Positions 44,581 to 54,370 are shown, counted from the stretch's first letter. The stretch is 64,000 nt of DNA from Nostoc sp. KVJ3 (GCF_026127265.1 NZ_WWFG01000001.1:1837501-1901500); one strand, 5' to 3'. Made by a program: numbers and translations. Notes: generated from the letters alone by a model not told the origin.

Positions 44581-46612
44581 TAACTGCATGCAGGGTTTTC
44601 AATAATTCTTGTGTTGTATAGGGCTTGGGTAAAAAGGCTGTATGTTCATCCGTTTTGTCGATTGGTACTTGTTCGCTTGTGACAAGTCCACTGACAGCAA
44701 CAATCGGTAATAACGGATTGATATTTTGTAATGTCCGAATGGTAGTTGCTCCATCCATATTGGACATTATTATATCGATAATTGCAGCACTAATTTTATC
44801 TTTATACTGGGCGTAAATTTCTAAAGCTTCCATGCCATCACCAGCAGTAATTGCTGTGTAATTATAGTTTTCTAAGGATGTTTTAGTAATTTCTTGAATA
44901 GCAGTTTCATCATCTACAATCAAAATACATTCTCCAGATCCAGTTGGTATTTCTGTATCTTCTAATAACTGCATTGGAACTTGATTAACTGCTGGCAAGT
45001 ACACCTTAAATTTTGTCCCCTTGCCTACAGAACTTGACACAGTTACAAAACCGCCGTGTTCTTTAATAATTTTTATTACGGTTGATAGTCCAAGTCCTGT
45101 ACCTTTACCCAAATCTTTTGTTGTAAAAAATGGTTCAAATATTCTATCTAATATTTCACTATTGATTCCCAGTCCCGTATCAGTAACTGTCAAGACAATG
45201 TAAGCACCAATTTTAGCTTCTAGGTGGATACTGGCATAAGTTTCATCAATCCAAATATTCTCAGCGGATATTGTTAAATTTCCCCCTGTAGGCATAGCAT
45301 CCCGCGCATTAAGGCACAAATTAATTAGTACCTGATGCAATTGGGTACTATTGGCACAAATAGGTAACAATCCCTCCTGAATTTCTGTATACAATGCGAT
45401 TGATTTGGGAAATGTTTGGGAGATGATTTGCCGCATTTCTAAAATCACGTTTTTGACTTGAAGCACCGTGAATTTATGCATAGCTGATTGTCTTTCCGAA
45501 TCGCCTTCAATTCCCCTAGCAAATGACAATACTTGCTTTACCAAATCAGCGCCACGTTTGGCATTGCTTTCTATTATTAAAAGCATCTGGTTAATCTGTT
45601 GATCGCCGGTTTTAGCTTTCAGCAGATGCACCGACATCAAAATTGGTGATAACACATTATTTAAATCGTGAGCAATACCACTAGCAAGAGTGCCTATGCT
45701 TTCCATCCGTTGAGCACGTAAAAATTGTTTTTCTAATTGTTTTTTCTGAGTAATATCAGTATCAACAATAAGGATTGATTTTGCTTGAAAATGTCCATCA
45801 TTTATCAACATCCAGCGACTTTCAACGATCAGCTTTTTTCCAGACTTGCTGATTTTCTGTAACTCCCCTTGCCAAGCTCCATCCTTCAATACAGTCTGAT
45901 AAATTTCTAGATTTTGCGGCAAAAGTTCATCTGATTGTTTACCGATAGCTTCTTCTGACTTCCAGCCGTAAAGTTTCTCAGCATTTTTATTCCATAATAA
46001 AATTTTGTTGGACAAATCTTGCACAACAATTGCGTCAGTGACAATATCCAGTAATGCTGCTTGTTCGTGGATTTTTTGTTCTACTTGCTTGCGTTCAATA
46101 ATGTCCTCTGCCAGTTTCACTAAGTTCCTCTGGATCTCTAGTTGTCTAACTACCAGGCGACTAAGAGTTTGCAGAGATTCCACCTGTTTGGGACTAATTT
46201 GGTGTGGTACGCGATCGAGTATACACACAGTCCCGATCGCTTCTCCTCCTGGTGCTAACAAAGGTACACCTGTATAAAATCTCACGTTAAATTCAGCATC
46301 AGTAACTATGGAATTTGCAGCAAATCTTTCATCAGCCAAGGTGTCGGCAATAATTAAAACTTCGCCACTTGCCATACAAATCGGCCCAAACCCTTTATCT
46401 CGTGGCATTTCCTGTATATCTAACCCCACCTTGGCTTTGAACCACTGACGGTTAGCGTCAATTAGATTAATTAAGGCAATGGGTGTGTTACAAATCTGTG
46501 CGGCTAAAAACGCTAGATCGTCAAATGCTTCTTCTGGTGGAGTGTCAAGAATCTGGTACCGATGCAGAGCCTCTAGCCTCGCTGCTTCATTGTTACACAC
46601 TAAAGATTCCAT
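44570..46612 (-). CDS. GAF-PAS hybrid histidine kinase with C-terminal receiver
   Basis: The 680-residue protein has an N-terminal GAF domain (NRQWFKAKVGLDIQEMPRD, GFGPICMAS), a PAS domain (about 185-295), HisKA with LASGIAHDLNNVLSPILMSV (His in AHD), HATPase (INLCLNARDAMP, DTGLGINSEI, GTGLGLSTVIKII) and a C-terminal receiver (CILIVDDETAIQEI, Asp in AAIIDIIMSNMDG, FLPKPYT). It has the layout of cyanobacterial hybrid kinases that phosphorylate their own receiver and pass the group on. No cognate regulator is adjacent. It has no membrane helix. Confidence 0.9.
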   Translation of the reverse strand: MESLVCNNEAARLEALHRYQILDTPPEEAFDDLAFLAAQICNTPIALINLIDANRQWFKAKVGLDIQEMPRDKGFGPICMASGEVLIIADTLADERFAANSIVTDAEFNVRFYTGVPLLAPGGEAIGTVCILDRVPHQISPKQVESLQTLSRLVVRQLEIQRNLVKLAEDIIERKQVEQKIHEQAALLDIVTDAIVVQDLSNKILLWNKNAEKLYGWKSEEAIGKQSDELLPQNLEIYQTVLKDGAWQGELQKISKSGKKLIVESRWMLINDGHFQAKSILIVDTDITQKKQLEKQFLRAQRMESIGTLASGIAHDLNNVLSPILMSVHLLKAKTGDQQINQMLLIIESNAKRGADLVKQVLSFARGIEGDSERQSAMHKFTVLQVKNVILEMRQIISQTFPKSIALYTEIQEGLLPICANSTQLHQVLINLCLNARDAMPTGGNLTISAENIWIDETYASIHLEAKIGAYIVLTVTDTGLGINSEILDRIFEPFFTTKDLGKGTGLGLSTVIKIIKEHGGFVTVSSSVGKGTKFKVYLPAVNQVPMQLLEDTEIPTGSGECILIVDDETAIQEITKTSLENYNYTAITAGDGMEALEIYAQYKDKISAAIIDIIMSNMDGATTIRTLQNINPLLPIVAVSGLVTSEQVPIDKTDEHTAFLPKPYTTQELLKTLHAVISQ

Positions 46613-47020
46613 TAAATTGTTCCTAATTATTGCCGAATGACAACTTGACCTCGTCTTACTAAAAAAAATTTGGATTTACAACGCTTTCTGTGGGAGAGGC
46701 AGTGCAGTCTTCTCACAAGTGGATCAATTGACGTTGAGCATTGCCAACCAAATATCTCAAAGATTATTTAAATAACTAAGCAAGCATATAACTTGATGGC
46801 TTTAATTATACTAATATGCCTTAAAAAAAAACGATCGATAATTTTGGGGAATTTAAGTAAATCTTAAAAGATTTATACCATAATAATTTTACAAATAAAT
46901 AAAATTACTGACCTAAAAATTCTTGTTGTGCCCCAAAGTATTAACAAGAGCAACTAGACATACACCAGTGGCATTTTGTTCAGAGACAATAGAAAAAGTC
47001 CACAAAATACAAATGCATTT
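46613..47020. other. Divergent spacer between hybrid kinase and moaE
   Basis: AT-rich, no ORF. A longer moaE frame begins at 46976 but adds unconserved residues. No known riboswitch such as the molybdenum-cofactor type is visible. Confidence 0.4.
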
Positions 47021-47509
47021 ATGACTACTACACTTGCTTCTGCTGTTAAACCAAGAGCCGAAGATAGTTTTGCCATTAGCTTTGCACCATTGTCTCTTGA
47101 AGAAATCTATGCCAAGTCTAACGATCCAGCCAACGGTGCTGTAGTTTTGATGAGTGGCGTAGTTCGCAATCAAACTGATGGTAAACCTGTAATTGCTCTA
47201 GAGTATCAAGCTTACGAACCTATGGCATTGCGGATATTTTATCAAATTGCTGCTGATATTCGCTTATCTACGTCTGATGTAAATCGGGTAGTGATTCATC
47301 ATCGCACCGGACGTTTGCAAGTTGGAGAAATTAGCGTTTTAGTAGCAGTGGGTTGTCCTCATCGGAGTGAGGCGTTTGAAGCTTGCCAGTATGCTATTGA
47401 TACCCTCAAACACAATGCACCTATATGGAAGAAAGAACATTGGGAAGATGGTTCTAGTCGCTGGGTGAGTGTTGGTGCTTGCGAACAGTTACCAGAAAAT
47501 TGTTCTTAG
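47021..47509 (+). CDS. moaE: Molybdopterin synthase catalytic subunit
   Basis: MoaE inserts sulfur from the MoaD thiocarboxylate into precursor Z (cPMP) to form molybdopterin. The 162-residue product shows GAVVLMSGVVRNQTDGKPV, LEYQAYEPMA, VVIHHRTGRLQVGEISVLVA, HRSEAFEACQYAIDTLK and the catalytic-loop lysines in APIWKKEHWEDG, all typical. The start MTTTLASAVKPR is preferred over a longer frame. moaD is not adjacent. Molybdopterin serves nitrate reductase in these organisms. Confidence 0.94.
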   Translation: MTTTLASAVKPRAEDSFAISFAPLSLEEIYAKSNDPANGAVVLMSGVVRNQTDGKPVIALEYQAYEPMALRIFYQIAADIRLSTSDVNRVVIHHRTGRLQVGEISVLVAVGCPHRSEAFEACQYAIDTLKHNAPIWKKEHWEDGSSRWVSVGACEQLPENCS

Positions 47510-47650
47510 ACTAGGAGGTAGAAGGAAGAAAAATATTTTTTGCCCTCTGCCTTTCTTCGGTAAGAAGTTAAAAAGGAATTTTAAGAAAAAACTGGCTTGC
47601 GGCGATCGCCAAGCAGCAAACTTGAGAAAATGCAGCCAGCGATCGCTTGT

Positions 47651-47680
47651 TTACAGCTATTTACCTGAAAATAGCTGTAA
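47651..47680 (+). terminator. Hairpin downstream of moaE
   Basis: TTACAGCTATTT and AAATAGCTGTAA form a 12-bp stem about 140 bp after moaE. No U-tract follows; it may be a 3' hairpin of the moaE transcript. Confidence 0.4.
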
Positions 47681-47727
47681 CTCCAGATTTAGACCTCCAG
47701 AAATTAAATATGCGTATCCACAACCCT

Positions 47728-47758
47728 TGTAGAGACATAGCAGTGCTACGTCTCTACA
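47728..47758. repeat. TGTAGAGAC...GTCTCTACA palindrome
   Basis: Nearly perfect 31-bp inverted repeat (TGTAGAGACATAGCA and its near-complement), belonging to the highly iterated GTAGAGAC palindromes of Nostoc genomes (family knowledge). Confidence 0.75.
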
Positions 47759-48000
47759 TTCTTTTTCGAAGATATCTAATGGATATTTTCTTGTTCAGCA
47801 ATTCTTAGCAGAATATATGACAAATTGTTTGAAACTCCAATCAAACTCTTAAACAAGATTTATATTCGCAAAACAACAATTTTTGTTGCATTTGTTTACA
47901 TAATTTCCATTGCTCTATTGAGGTTTGTAAATAATTTGTATTTCCGCAAGGAATATTCCTTTAGACTGATCTTTAACTGAAAATGTGGGAATAAACACAA

Positions 48001-48321
48001 ATGCATTCGTTAAATATATTTTGTCACGAATTTGTAGTTGCTGTTTCTTGTGTAGCTTGCATTATTGGACTGCTGTTACTATGGGAAAGTAAGCAGCAAA
48101 GAAATGATGTGGAAGAAACAGAGGTGATTCTGTTTAGAATGAGCTTTACTTATTGGCTAGTTTACTGTGTAGCTTTTGGCATCGAGAAAATAATTTTACC
48201 TGAGTGGGAATCTGTAGTTATGACTTTGAAAATAACTACTGCTCTGTCATATTTCTTAACTTTTTCGTGCATTCTTAGTCTGCCACTACACAAATTTGCA
48301 GTCCATCGGGTTGAAGAATAG
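48001..48321 (+). CDS. Small hydrophobic protein, unknown
   Basis: This 106-residue frame encodes three probable membrane segments (residues 11-28, 47-66 and 76-93) with a charged loop (ESKQQRNDVEETE) after the first. The ATG has a weak GGGA 11 bp upstream. I do not recognise a family. The regular helix spacing suggests a real small membrane protein and not a chance frame. It lies 33 bp from the convergent DUF2103 gene. Confidence 0.5.
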   Translation: MHSLNIFCHEFVVAVSCVACIIGLLLLWESKQQRNDVEETEVILFRMSFTYWLVYCVAFGIEKIILPEWESVVMTLKITTALSYFLTFSCILSLPLHKFAVHRVEE

Positions 48322-48354
48322 ACATTGGGTATGGGCATTGGGAATTGGGCATGA

Positions 48355-48678
48355 TTAAGATTTCATTGCGATCGCTAATGCCGTTTCCAGTTCTGACTGC
48401 GCCAGAGGTGTCAAAATAAATACTTCTTGTACTGTCTTCCCTTGCCGGGCAATTACTTTATAGCCGCCGCGAATCGGTACAGATATGCGTAGTTGCATTT
48501 TTGGACAATGACCTCTTGACCGCCCAATCACTCCAGGCGTAACGGTTTGGATGCCATCCTGTTGACAAAGACGTTCTAAAATTGGGATAAGACCAGAAAG
48601 GTGTGTCGAGTGATTCCAAACTAGTCTGGCAGCTTTTTGTGAAGTTGCCCGGAGGGAGTCTGCGGTGGGTTTGCCCAT
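48355..48678 (-). CDS. DUF2103-family protein
   Basis: The 107-residue basic protein (MGKPTADSLRATSQKAARLV, HSTHLSGLIPILERLCQQ, TPGVIGRSRGHCPKMQLRIS) matches the uncharacterised cyanobacterial DUF2103 group, which in these genomes is often next to clpS. The ATG lies 5 bp after the clpS stop, so both are in one operon. A role linked to ClpS-dependent protein turnover is suggested by context only. A longer frame in antisense to the clpS end was rejected. Confidence 0.78.
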   Translation of the reverse strand: MGKPTADSLRATSQKAARLVWNHSTHLSGLIPILERLCQQDGIQTVTPGVIGRSRGHCPKMQLRISVPIRGGYKVIARQGKTVQEVFILTPLAQSELETALAIAMKS

Positions 48679-48683
48679 AATAG

Positions 48684-49010
48684 TTAAGCTGCTTCTAGAG
48701 GTGCCATTGTCAAACCTGCTCGGCGCAGCTGCTGATGATAGAGTTCCGCAGGTTCTTGAGGGCCGACCCAAACGATCGCTTGACCTTCATAGTGTACCTG
48801 ATTAGTCAGATCCCAAGCGCGATCGCCACTCATCCCCGGAATATATTTCATCAAACACTCAGACACATGTTGGAATGTATTAAAATCGTCATTTAATACA
48901 ATCACTTTGTAATTCGGATAAGTCTTACGGGTAACTTGATTAGACCGTTCAGGAGCTATAGTTGGTGCTGTGGCCATCCCGTAAACATCTGCTGAAAGTG
49001 TCATAACCAT
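48684..49010 (-). CDS. clpS: ClpS adaptor of the Clp protease
   Basis: ClpS delivers N-degron substrates to the ClpC/ClpP protease. The core YKVIVLNDDFNTFQHVSECL, then MKYIPGMSGDRAWDLTNQVH and GQAIVWVGPQEPAELYHQQL is that of the adaptor, with the substrate-pocket Asn-Asp-Asp. About 30 residues precede the core. Start chosen at the first ATG (MVMTLSADVYG); a second ATG six bases on is possible. It is followed by the DUF2103 gene. Cyanobacteria have ClpS1 and ClpS2; which one this is was not settled. Confidence 0.9.
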   Translation of the reverse strand: MVMTLSADVYGMATAPTIAPERSNQVTRKTYPNYKVIVLNDDFNTFQHVSECLMKYIPGMSGDRAWDLTNQVHYEGQAIVWVGPQEPAELYHQQLRRAGLTMAPLEAA

Positions 49011-49067
49011 AGAATAATTGGTCAATAAGATTTTACAAAATTACAAGTAACTAGTTTAGTCCATTGT

Positions 49068-49126
49068 CTGGGGAGTGGGGAGAAGAGGCAGGGGGCAGGG
49101 GAAGGAGGAAGGGGGACAAGGGGGAA
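49068..49126. repeat. Purine-rich GGGGAGAAGAGGCAGGG tract
   Basis: A G/A-only-like stretch of about 60 bp (GGGGAGTGGGGAGAAGAGG, then GCAGGGGGCAGGGG and GGAGGAAGGGGGACAAGG). It is of the same family as the insert in ldpA and the junction after the multi-PAS kinase. Confidence 0.7.
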
Positions 49127-49175
49127 TTATTTAACAAGTTTCTTCCCCAATGCCTAATGCCCAATGCTCAACTCC

Positions 49176-51206
49176 CTATCGCCAATTATCCCAGTTTTCG
49201 TTAAAAATGGATGTATCGGGGAAAGCGGTGGGGTTGCTATTTTGTTGCAAAAGCCGTTTGAGTGCTTCCAGTTGTGGCTCTTGTTTGGGTAAATTATTGA
49301 CTAGTTGGTAAGGTGCGATCGCATTTTTGAGGGCAAAACTAGCCACAGTTCCCGCAGCAGCGCCAGAAGACCATTCAAAGGAATGGACTCGATAGGCAGC
49401 AGCAGCAATATGACTAGTAGCAATGCTTTTGCCTCCTACCAGCAAGTTATCAATTTTCTGGGGAATCATCGCCCTGAGAGCAATTTGGAAAGGATAAGCA
49501 AGGCCTGCACCACGCCTTTCACCTGGACGTTCTGTATTGCCAACGGCTTCTGGGGGACTATTTACCATACAAGGATGGAAATCTATAGCGTAGTGACCAA
49601 TACCCACAGCATCGGGGAAAATAGTAGAACGAGTCCGTCGCATTGCTTTGTCTGGTGGGACTTTACCATCAATTACTGAAACTGCTTCCAAGCCGGCAAG
49701 TGCTGCCCGTAGCCTCCGATACATATCTGCTGGCAGAGTCTTGGAGTAATAATCCTCATTGTAATCTCGGCGAGAAATATCAATTTCCCAAATACCAAAG
49801 CCATCAGGTTGTCCCCAGCTGGGCCGGCCAATGATGCGTCGTCCTTCGCGCATATAGGGATATTTCGATAAGCCATGCACTGTTCCCATCGGGGAATTTA
49901 ACCCTGATAACAAGCGGTTATTGCTTTGCTGCTGCTTCACACCCTCCCCCAGTTTGGAATCTGTAGTTCCAGCCACCAACCAATAATAGAATGAGATGGC
50001 ATTTTCTTCAGCTTTGCGGAGGGTTTCTGTCCGCAGTCCTCCCATCCAGCCACCTGGTTTTAACTGTCCAGTAGCTTGTAACTGTTGGTGAGTATAAATC
50101 AGGTTATCATTTGCGGTTCCGGGGCGGTAGTCGTTACCCCAAGTCCAGTTTTGCATAGAGATATCCCCCGGTGTAGGAGCAGTAAAACTCACACCGCCGA
50201 ATTTTTCGGATTTCCCTTTGTTTGGACTCCAAATGCGACGATAGGTAAAAACCAAATTAAAGTTAGCCAGTCGGGTTAATTCATAGCTGAAATATGGCGC
50301 ATATTCTAAATAAAATGGGGGCATCGTCTGCGGTTGCGGTTCTTTGGTTGCCTCCATTGCAAAGGTGTAGGTAAAACCTTGAGGGCAATATGGGTTGTTA
50401 TTGGTGCTGGAAGCAGAGGGTTCCAGGTAAGAACGGGCATCAATGCCTAATCGGTACGGAACATCAGCCAGGGCGATAATTTCACCGGTTTCGCTGGCAT
50501 CTACAACGTACCACTTGGGAGCATCCCCTTTCGTAGCCTTGGGGAGAAAACGGATAATAGTTTTGGTAAATCGGGATGAGTTTTCGTAGCTATAGGAATC
50601 TTCAATAGTTTGAGATAAAGTAAAAGTATTGAGAGGTGGTGCTAATTTTGGTGGTTGATGTTGAATAGCGATCGCACTATCAATTATTTTGCCATCAGCA
50701 GCGATTTCTAAATCCTTAATTACTGTATTGGGAAACCATTGCAACTTACCCTTGCCCCGCTTTTCAGCATCTTTGAGCATCTGGGTTAAAATGGCGTGAG
50801 CATCGCGGGGAAGAAAGCAGGATTCACTTACCCAGCAGTCACCGGGGTTGAGTTTACCGTATTTGCGCCCAATGCGGTTTCGCAATTCCAGGTAGCCGCG
50901 AGAATAGAATTTGAGCGCCCGTTGAGTTGGGCGTTCGTCTAACGCAGATGTCCCCTGAGAAGAAATTTGCCCTCCTAGCCAGTCAGTAATTTCCGTTAGA
51001 CAAACCGTTCGTCCTGCTAGCAAACCCTCGTAAGCTGTAGCGACACCAGATAGTCCACCACCTACAACTAAAATCTCACAGTTGACACTTTTATCTGGGT
51101 TTCTCGGTACTGTGGCGTTTACGGAATCAAATCCAACTGAGGTAGATATTAAATTCAGACCGATCAGCGATGTCAAGCTATAAGCTACCTTGTGTCTGTG
51201 CTTCAT
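49176..51206 (-). CDS. Exported FAD-dependent oxidoreductase
   Basis: The 676-residue protein begins with a signal-like segment (HKVAYSLTSLIGLNLISTSV) and has the dinucleotide-binding CEILVVGGGLSGVATAYEGL near residue 44, a second FAD contact late in the chain (NLLVGGKSIATSHIAAAAYR) and WVVDASETGEII-like middle motifs (YVVDASETGEIIALADV). It belongs to the FAD-dependent oxidoreductases of PF12831 type, often of unknown substrate. The ATG is preferred over a GTG four codons upstream. It may act in the periplasm or thylakoid lumen; export is inferred. Confidence 0.8.
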   Translation of the reverse strand: MKHRHKVAYSLTSLIGLNLISTSVGFDSVNATVPRNPDKSVNCEILVVGGGLSGVATAYEGLLAGRTVCLTEITDWLGGQISSQGTSALDERPTQRALKFYSRGYLELRNRIGRKYGKLNPGDCWVSESCFLPRDAHAILTQMLKDAEKRGKGKLQWFPNTVIKDLEIAADGKIIDSAIAIQHQPPKLAPPLNTFTLSQTIEDSYSYENSSRFTKTIIRFLPKATKGDAPKWYVVDASETGEIIALADVPYRLGIDARSYLEPSASSTNNNPYCPQGFTYTFAMEATKEPQPQTMPPFYLEYAPYFSYELTRLANFNLVFTYRRIWSPNKGKSEKFGGVSFTAPTPGDISMQNWTWGNDYRPGTANDNLIYTHQQLQATGQLKPGGWMGGLRTETLRKAEENAISFYYWLVAGTTDSKLGEGVKQQQSNNRLLSGLNSPMGTVHGLSKYPYMREGRRIIGRPSWGQPDGFGIWEIDISRRDYNEDYYSKTLPADMYRRLRAALAGLEAVSVIDGKVPPDKAMRRTRSTIFPDAVGIGHYAIDFHPCMVNSPPEAVGNTERPGERRGAGLAYPFQIALRAMIPQKIDNLLVGGKSIATSHIAAAAYRVHSFEWSSGAAAGTVASFALKNAIAPYQLVNNLPKQEPQLEALKRLLQQNSNPTAFPDTSIFNENWDNWR

Positions 51207-51645
51207 GGTTAAATACACCCCTGCAAATCCTGTGTCACCTTGTAGAAGGTAGCATCTAGCAAATGTTTAACTCAAGCGATTCTTCACAAGTTAATCTACA
51301 CGATATAGCGGGGGATTAACTTATGAAGCGAATAGCACGCTCGAACAAGTGAAAATCTTAATAAAATAAGGTGAGCGCCTAGTTCAATTCTCACTTCACC
51401 CAATTCTTGAATATGAGCTATTACATCCGTTGCAAATGTATCCATTGAATTATGAATTTTGACACTTGAATTCTGCTTTAATTGCGATCGCAACCTACCC
51501 ATGAAAAAATCTACCCAAGTTCAATCCCTATCCGAAAGATAAACTATCGATATGTGATTATTTCGTCTCTTCTCCTAAAATTAAAAACTGCTCTTGCTGA
51601 AAGTAGACAAGAGCAGTTTTTAATAGCAAAGCCCAAAACAAGAAT
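51207..51645. other. Spacer with terminator, no gene
   Basis: No ORF with a ribosome site. A GCGATCGC HIP1 site lies near 51.48 kb and a strong terminator hairpin near 51.6 kb. Confidence 0.45.
51583..51621 (-). terminator. Bidirectional-type terminator hairpin
   Basis: AAAAACTGCTCTTG and CAAGAGCAGTTTTT form a 14-bp stem with an 11-nt loop and terminal T/A runs on both strands. It lies 25 bp after the stop of the minus-strand hypothetical gene and would end its transcript. Confidence 0.85.
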
Positions 51646-51969
51646 TTAGGCATCTTCAAGCTCAAGTTGAGCCACCGTAACAGCGTTAAAAGCAAAAGCT
51701 AAAACTAATGGCATCGGTGACTGAAACCAAAAGGTGAAAAGAACAGCTATAACTGTGCCAATTACTGCGGACATCGACCACAATCTTTCTTCAAAGGTCA
51801 ATCCATTCTCAGCTTTAATCCCTCTGAGAACATTCACTGGGATTGGTTCTGGCATTACTCCACCTGGAGGGAAAGCCCAGAAGTTGTTACGTCGCTCGAC
51901 AAATAAATCTGTCCAGCCATTCTCTTGGCACCATGCCTCAATCCATTGAAGTGAGTAATGATTCATCAT
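51646..51969 (-). CDS. Conserved cyanobacterial membrane protein of unknown function
   Basis: The 107-residue protein begins MMNHYSLQWIEAWCQENGW, has a soluble half with TDLFVERRNNFWAFPPGGVM and MPEPIP, then two hydrophobic segments (about 64-82 and 84-100) and an acidic end. It resembles a conserved cyanobacterial family of no known role, as I recall it; this was not checked. The ATG pair leaves the first residue uncertain. A clear terminator follows. Confidence 0.72.
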   Translation of the reverse strand: MMNHYSLQWIEAWCQENGWTDLFVERRNNFWAFPPGGVMPEPIPVNVLRGIKAENGLTFEERLWSMSAVIGTVIAVLFTFWFQSPMPLVLAFAFNAVTVAQLELEDA

Positions 51970-52697
51970 CGGGTTTCGGAGTTCGATTTGTGGAAGTTGT
52001 GTACTTGGTGAATGTAAACTCTTAGAGATTCCTGGAGAACTAACTAATAGCTATAAAATTAACGCTAATTATCCAACTTTTAAGCTTTGTTAAGCACTGG
52101 AAACGCATATAGTTGCGCTCAAAACCTTGCTTTCACTAATTAAAAGATTAGCAGTTGATGGCAGCTGTTTAATTTAAAAGACAATAAACTTTACTTGAGA
52201 ATTCAAATGTCAAGAATTGTAAATAAGTTGGTAAGTATTACTGCTTAATAAAGCTCTTGATATCCTGAAATTCAAATCTAAAAATGAATAATTGTGAACA
52301 AATCAACAAGCGTAGGCGCAACTCGTTGTAGACATTGCTTTATCCGGCGAAACTATTCCTTTAGAGTTAGAGATTTCAAATTTTTTCATCATGAAGAGCG
52401 CTAGGTTATCCTCTCTGTCTATGTTCTGCTGAAGCTTGCTTGATGTGACAAGTAACTTATACTCAGTCATTGCGATCGCTATTTAGTAATTCTTATGCTG
52501 CTTGAGTGCGATCGCTCCTAGCTGTTCTCTAACCAAAGTCGGAAGCAGAATTTTGCTCAAGGTGAGAACCATTTACTCTTTTTGCGTTACAAAATATTAA
52601 GCAAGGGAAATACACATCTCCCCAAGTCCAGTAGCAAGGCTGCGAGTTTCAATTAAAATCAGCCAGTCTTGCTAATATTCAAATGCGGTAAGCCTAA
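51970..52697. other. 728-bp spacer, no gene
   Basis: It contains a copy of the GCGTAGGCGCAACTCG...GTAGACATTGC repeat near 52.31 kb, two HIP1 sites near 52.48 kb and 52.51 kb, and otherwise AT-rich DNA. No gene or structured RNA was recognised. Confidence 0.45.
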
Positions 52698-53222
52698 ATG
52701 CAGCGATTAGACACCAAATTGACTCTCAATATTTTTTGGCGACAAGGATTGGCGTTCCTTCTAGGAATTATTATCTGGTGCGTAGCTAATCCCGCCCTGG
52801 CAGTAAACTGGACTCATCCACTGTCATTTAGCAATGCAGAGTTGTCAAGACGTGATTTTTCTGGTGAAAGTTTGCAAGCTGCGGAGTTTTCTAACGCCAA
52901 TATGGAACTGGCTAACTTTTCAAATGCTGACTTGCGCGGAGCAGTCATGAGTGCTTCGGTGATGACAAAAGCAAATCTTCACGGAGCGGATTTAACTAAT
53001 GCAATGGTCGATCAGGTAAACTTGACTAAGGCCGATTTGAGTGATGCAATTTTCAAAGAAGCTCTTTTACTCCGCGCCATCTTTAATGATGTGAATATAG
53101 ACGGTGCAGATTTTACAGATGCAATTTTGGATCGGGCACAAATCAAAGAACTGTGTACAAAAGCCAGTGGTGTGAATTCCAAGACAGGCGTGCAAACTCG
53201 TGATTCTCTAGGATGTCAATGA
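52698..53222 (+). CDS. Exported pentapeptide-repeat protein
   Basis: The 174-residue protein has a signal peptide (FLLGIIIWCVANPALA) and about 16 pentapeptide units of A(D/N)LXX form (for example FSNADLRGAVM, ANLHGADLTNA, KADLSDAIF, GADFTDAILDRA), which would fold as a right-handed beta-helix. The C-terminus carries two Cys (LCTKASG and SLGCQ) that may form a disulfide. It is like the lumenal pentapeptide proteins of cyanobacteria. Its stop codon overlaps the purK start by 4 bp, so the two are translationally coupled. Confidence 0.87.
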   Translation: MQRLDTKLTLNIFWRQGLAFLLGIIIWCVANPALAVNWTHPLSFSNAELSRRDFSGESLQAAEFSNANMELANFSNADLRGAVMSASVMTKANLHGADLTNAMVDQVNLTKADLSDAIFKEALLLRAIFNDVNIDGADFTDAILDRAQIKELCTKASGVNSKTGVQTRDSLGCQ

Positions 53223-54370
53223 AACGTGTTGGTGTAATTGGTGGCGGACAACTTGCCTGGATGATGGCGGATGCAGCACAAAAGCTAGGTGTAGAATTAG
53301 TAGTACAAACTCCAAGCGTTCACGACCCGGCCGTGTCAATTGCTCAAGAAACTGTTTTCGCGCCAGTTGATGACGCAAATGCTACGGAAATATTAGCTAA
53401 AAAATGCGATGTCATCACCTTTGAAAACGAATTTGTTAACCTACAAGCTTTATCTTTTTTAGCACAGCAAGGTGTTTGTTTCCGTCCCAGATTAGAAGCT
53501 TTAGCTCCACTTTTAGATAAATATCATCAGCGTTGCTATTTACGCGACTTGAGCTTACCAGTTCCTCAATTTTTCGCCCTTGATGAGGTGGAACATCTCA
53601 AATCAAAAATAGAATATTTAGGTTTCCCAGCAGTTCTAAAATCCCGTCGGCACGGTTATGATGGTCAGGGTACTTTCATAATTCAGGATTTTGCTACTTT
53701 AGAGCAGAAGCTAAATTCTGAAACCATAAAAACTTTAAATAAATCCCTTTTCTTATTAGAAGAATTTGTCCCTTTTGAAAAAGAACTAGCAATAATTGCA
53801 GCGCGTTCTGTCGAGGGAGAAATTGTAACTTACCCTGTAGTGGAAACTCAACAAGAACAACAAGTCTGTCGGCGAGTGATTGCACCTGCTGATATTACAC
53901 CCAATCAAGTAGCAGAAATCCAAGCGATCGCACATACTTTATTAAATAGCCTAGAAGTAGTAGGGATTTTTGGAATTGAGCTATTTCTGGGTGCTGATGG
54001 CAAAGTTCTGGTAAATGAAATTGCTCCCCGTACCCACAATTCTGGACATTTTTCTATTGATGCTTGTGAAACTTCTCAATTTGAGCAGCATCTCAGAGCC
54101 GTTTGTGGTTTACCTTTAGGGAATCCAGCTTTGCAGTGCGCTGGTGCTGTGATGGTGAACTTACTGGGGTATGAAAATTCTCACAGCGATTACCAAAGCC
54201 AGCGTCAACAAATAGCAGAAATTCCCCAGGCGCAGATTTACTGGTATGGGAAGACAGAATCACGCCCTGGGCGGAAATTGGGACATGTTACCGTTTTGCT
54301 GGACGATCAAAATAGAGAATCGGCAAGTGCCATCGCCCACAATATAGAATCTATCTGGTATCCCAGGTAA
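53219..54370 (+). CDS. purK: 5-(carboxyamino)imidazole ribonucleotide synthase
   Basis: PurK makes N5-CAIR from AIR, bicarbonate and ATP in purine synthesis. The product (383 residues) shows RVGVIGGGQLAWMMADAAQK, the FENEFVNL block, ATP-grasp FPAVLKSRRHGYDGQGTF, NEIAPRTHNSGHFSIDAC and QFEQHLRAVCGLPLG. The start at the ATGA overlap with the pentapeptide gene is preferred, with AGGA close upstream; a Met two codons earlier is possible. 6S RNA lies directly after it, as in other cyanobacteria. Confidence 0.95.
   Translation: MKRVGVIGGGQLAWMMADAAQKLGVELVVQTPSVHDPAVSIAQETVFAPVDDANATEILAKKCDVITFENEFVNLQALSFLAQQGVCFRPRLEALAPLLDKYHQRCYLRDLSLPVPQFFALDEVEHLKSKIEYLGFPAVLKSRRHGYDGQGTFIIQDFATLEQKLNSETIKTLNKSLFLLEEFVPFEKELAIIAARSVEGEIVTYPVVETQQEQQVCRRVIAPADITPNQVAEIQAIAHTLLNSLEVVGIFGIELFLGADGKVLVNEIAPRTHNSGHFSIDACETSQFEQHLRAVCGLPLGNPALQCAGAVMVNLLGYENSHSDYQSQRQQIAEIPQAQIYWYGKTESRPGRKLGHVTVLLDDQNRESASAIAHNIESIWYPR

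Larger units (their letters stand above)
47510..48000. other. 491-bp spacer with two hairpins
   Basis: Besides the two inverted repeats annotated separately, there is AT-rich sequence and two HIP1-like sites (GGCGATCGCC, AGCGATCGCT). An open frame from 47469 overlaps moaE and reads through the hairpins; it is not supported as a gene. Confidence 0.45.

Noticed and set aside
44625..45203. Plus-strand ORFs over the hybrid kinase
   Set aside because: Shadows of a well-supported minus-strand gene.
47469..47732. ORF overlapping the end of moaE
   Set aside because: It runs through purine-rich and palindromic DNA, and its Lys-rich sequence resembles no protein.
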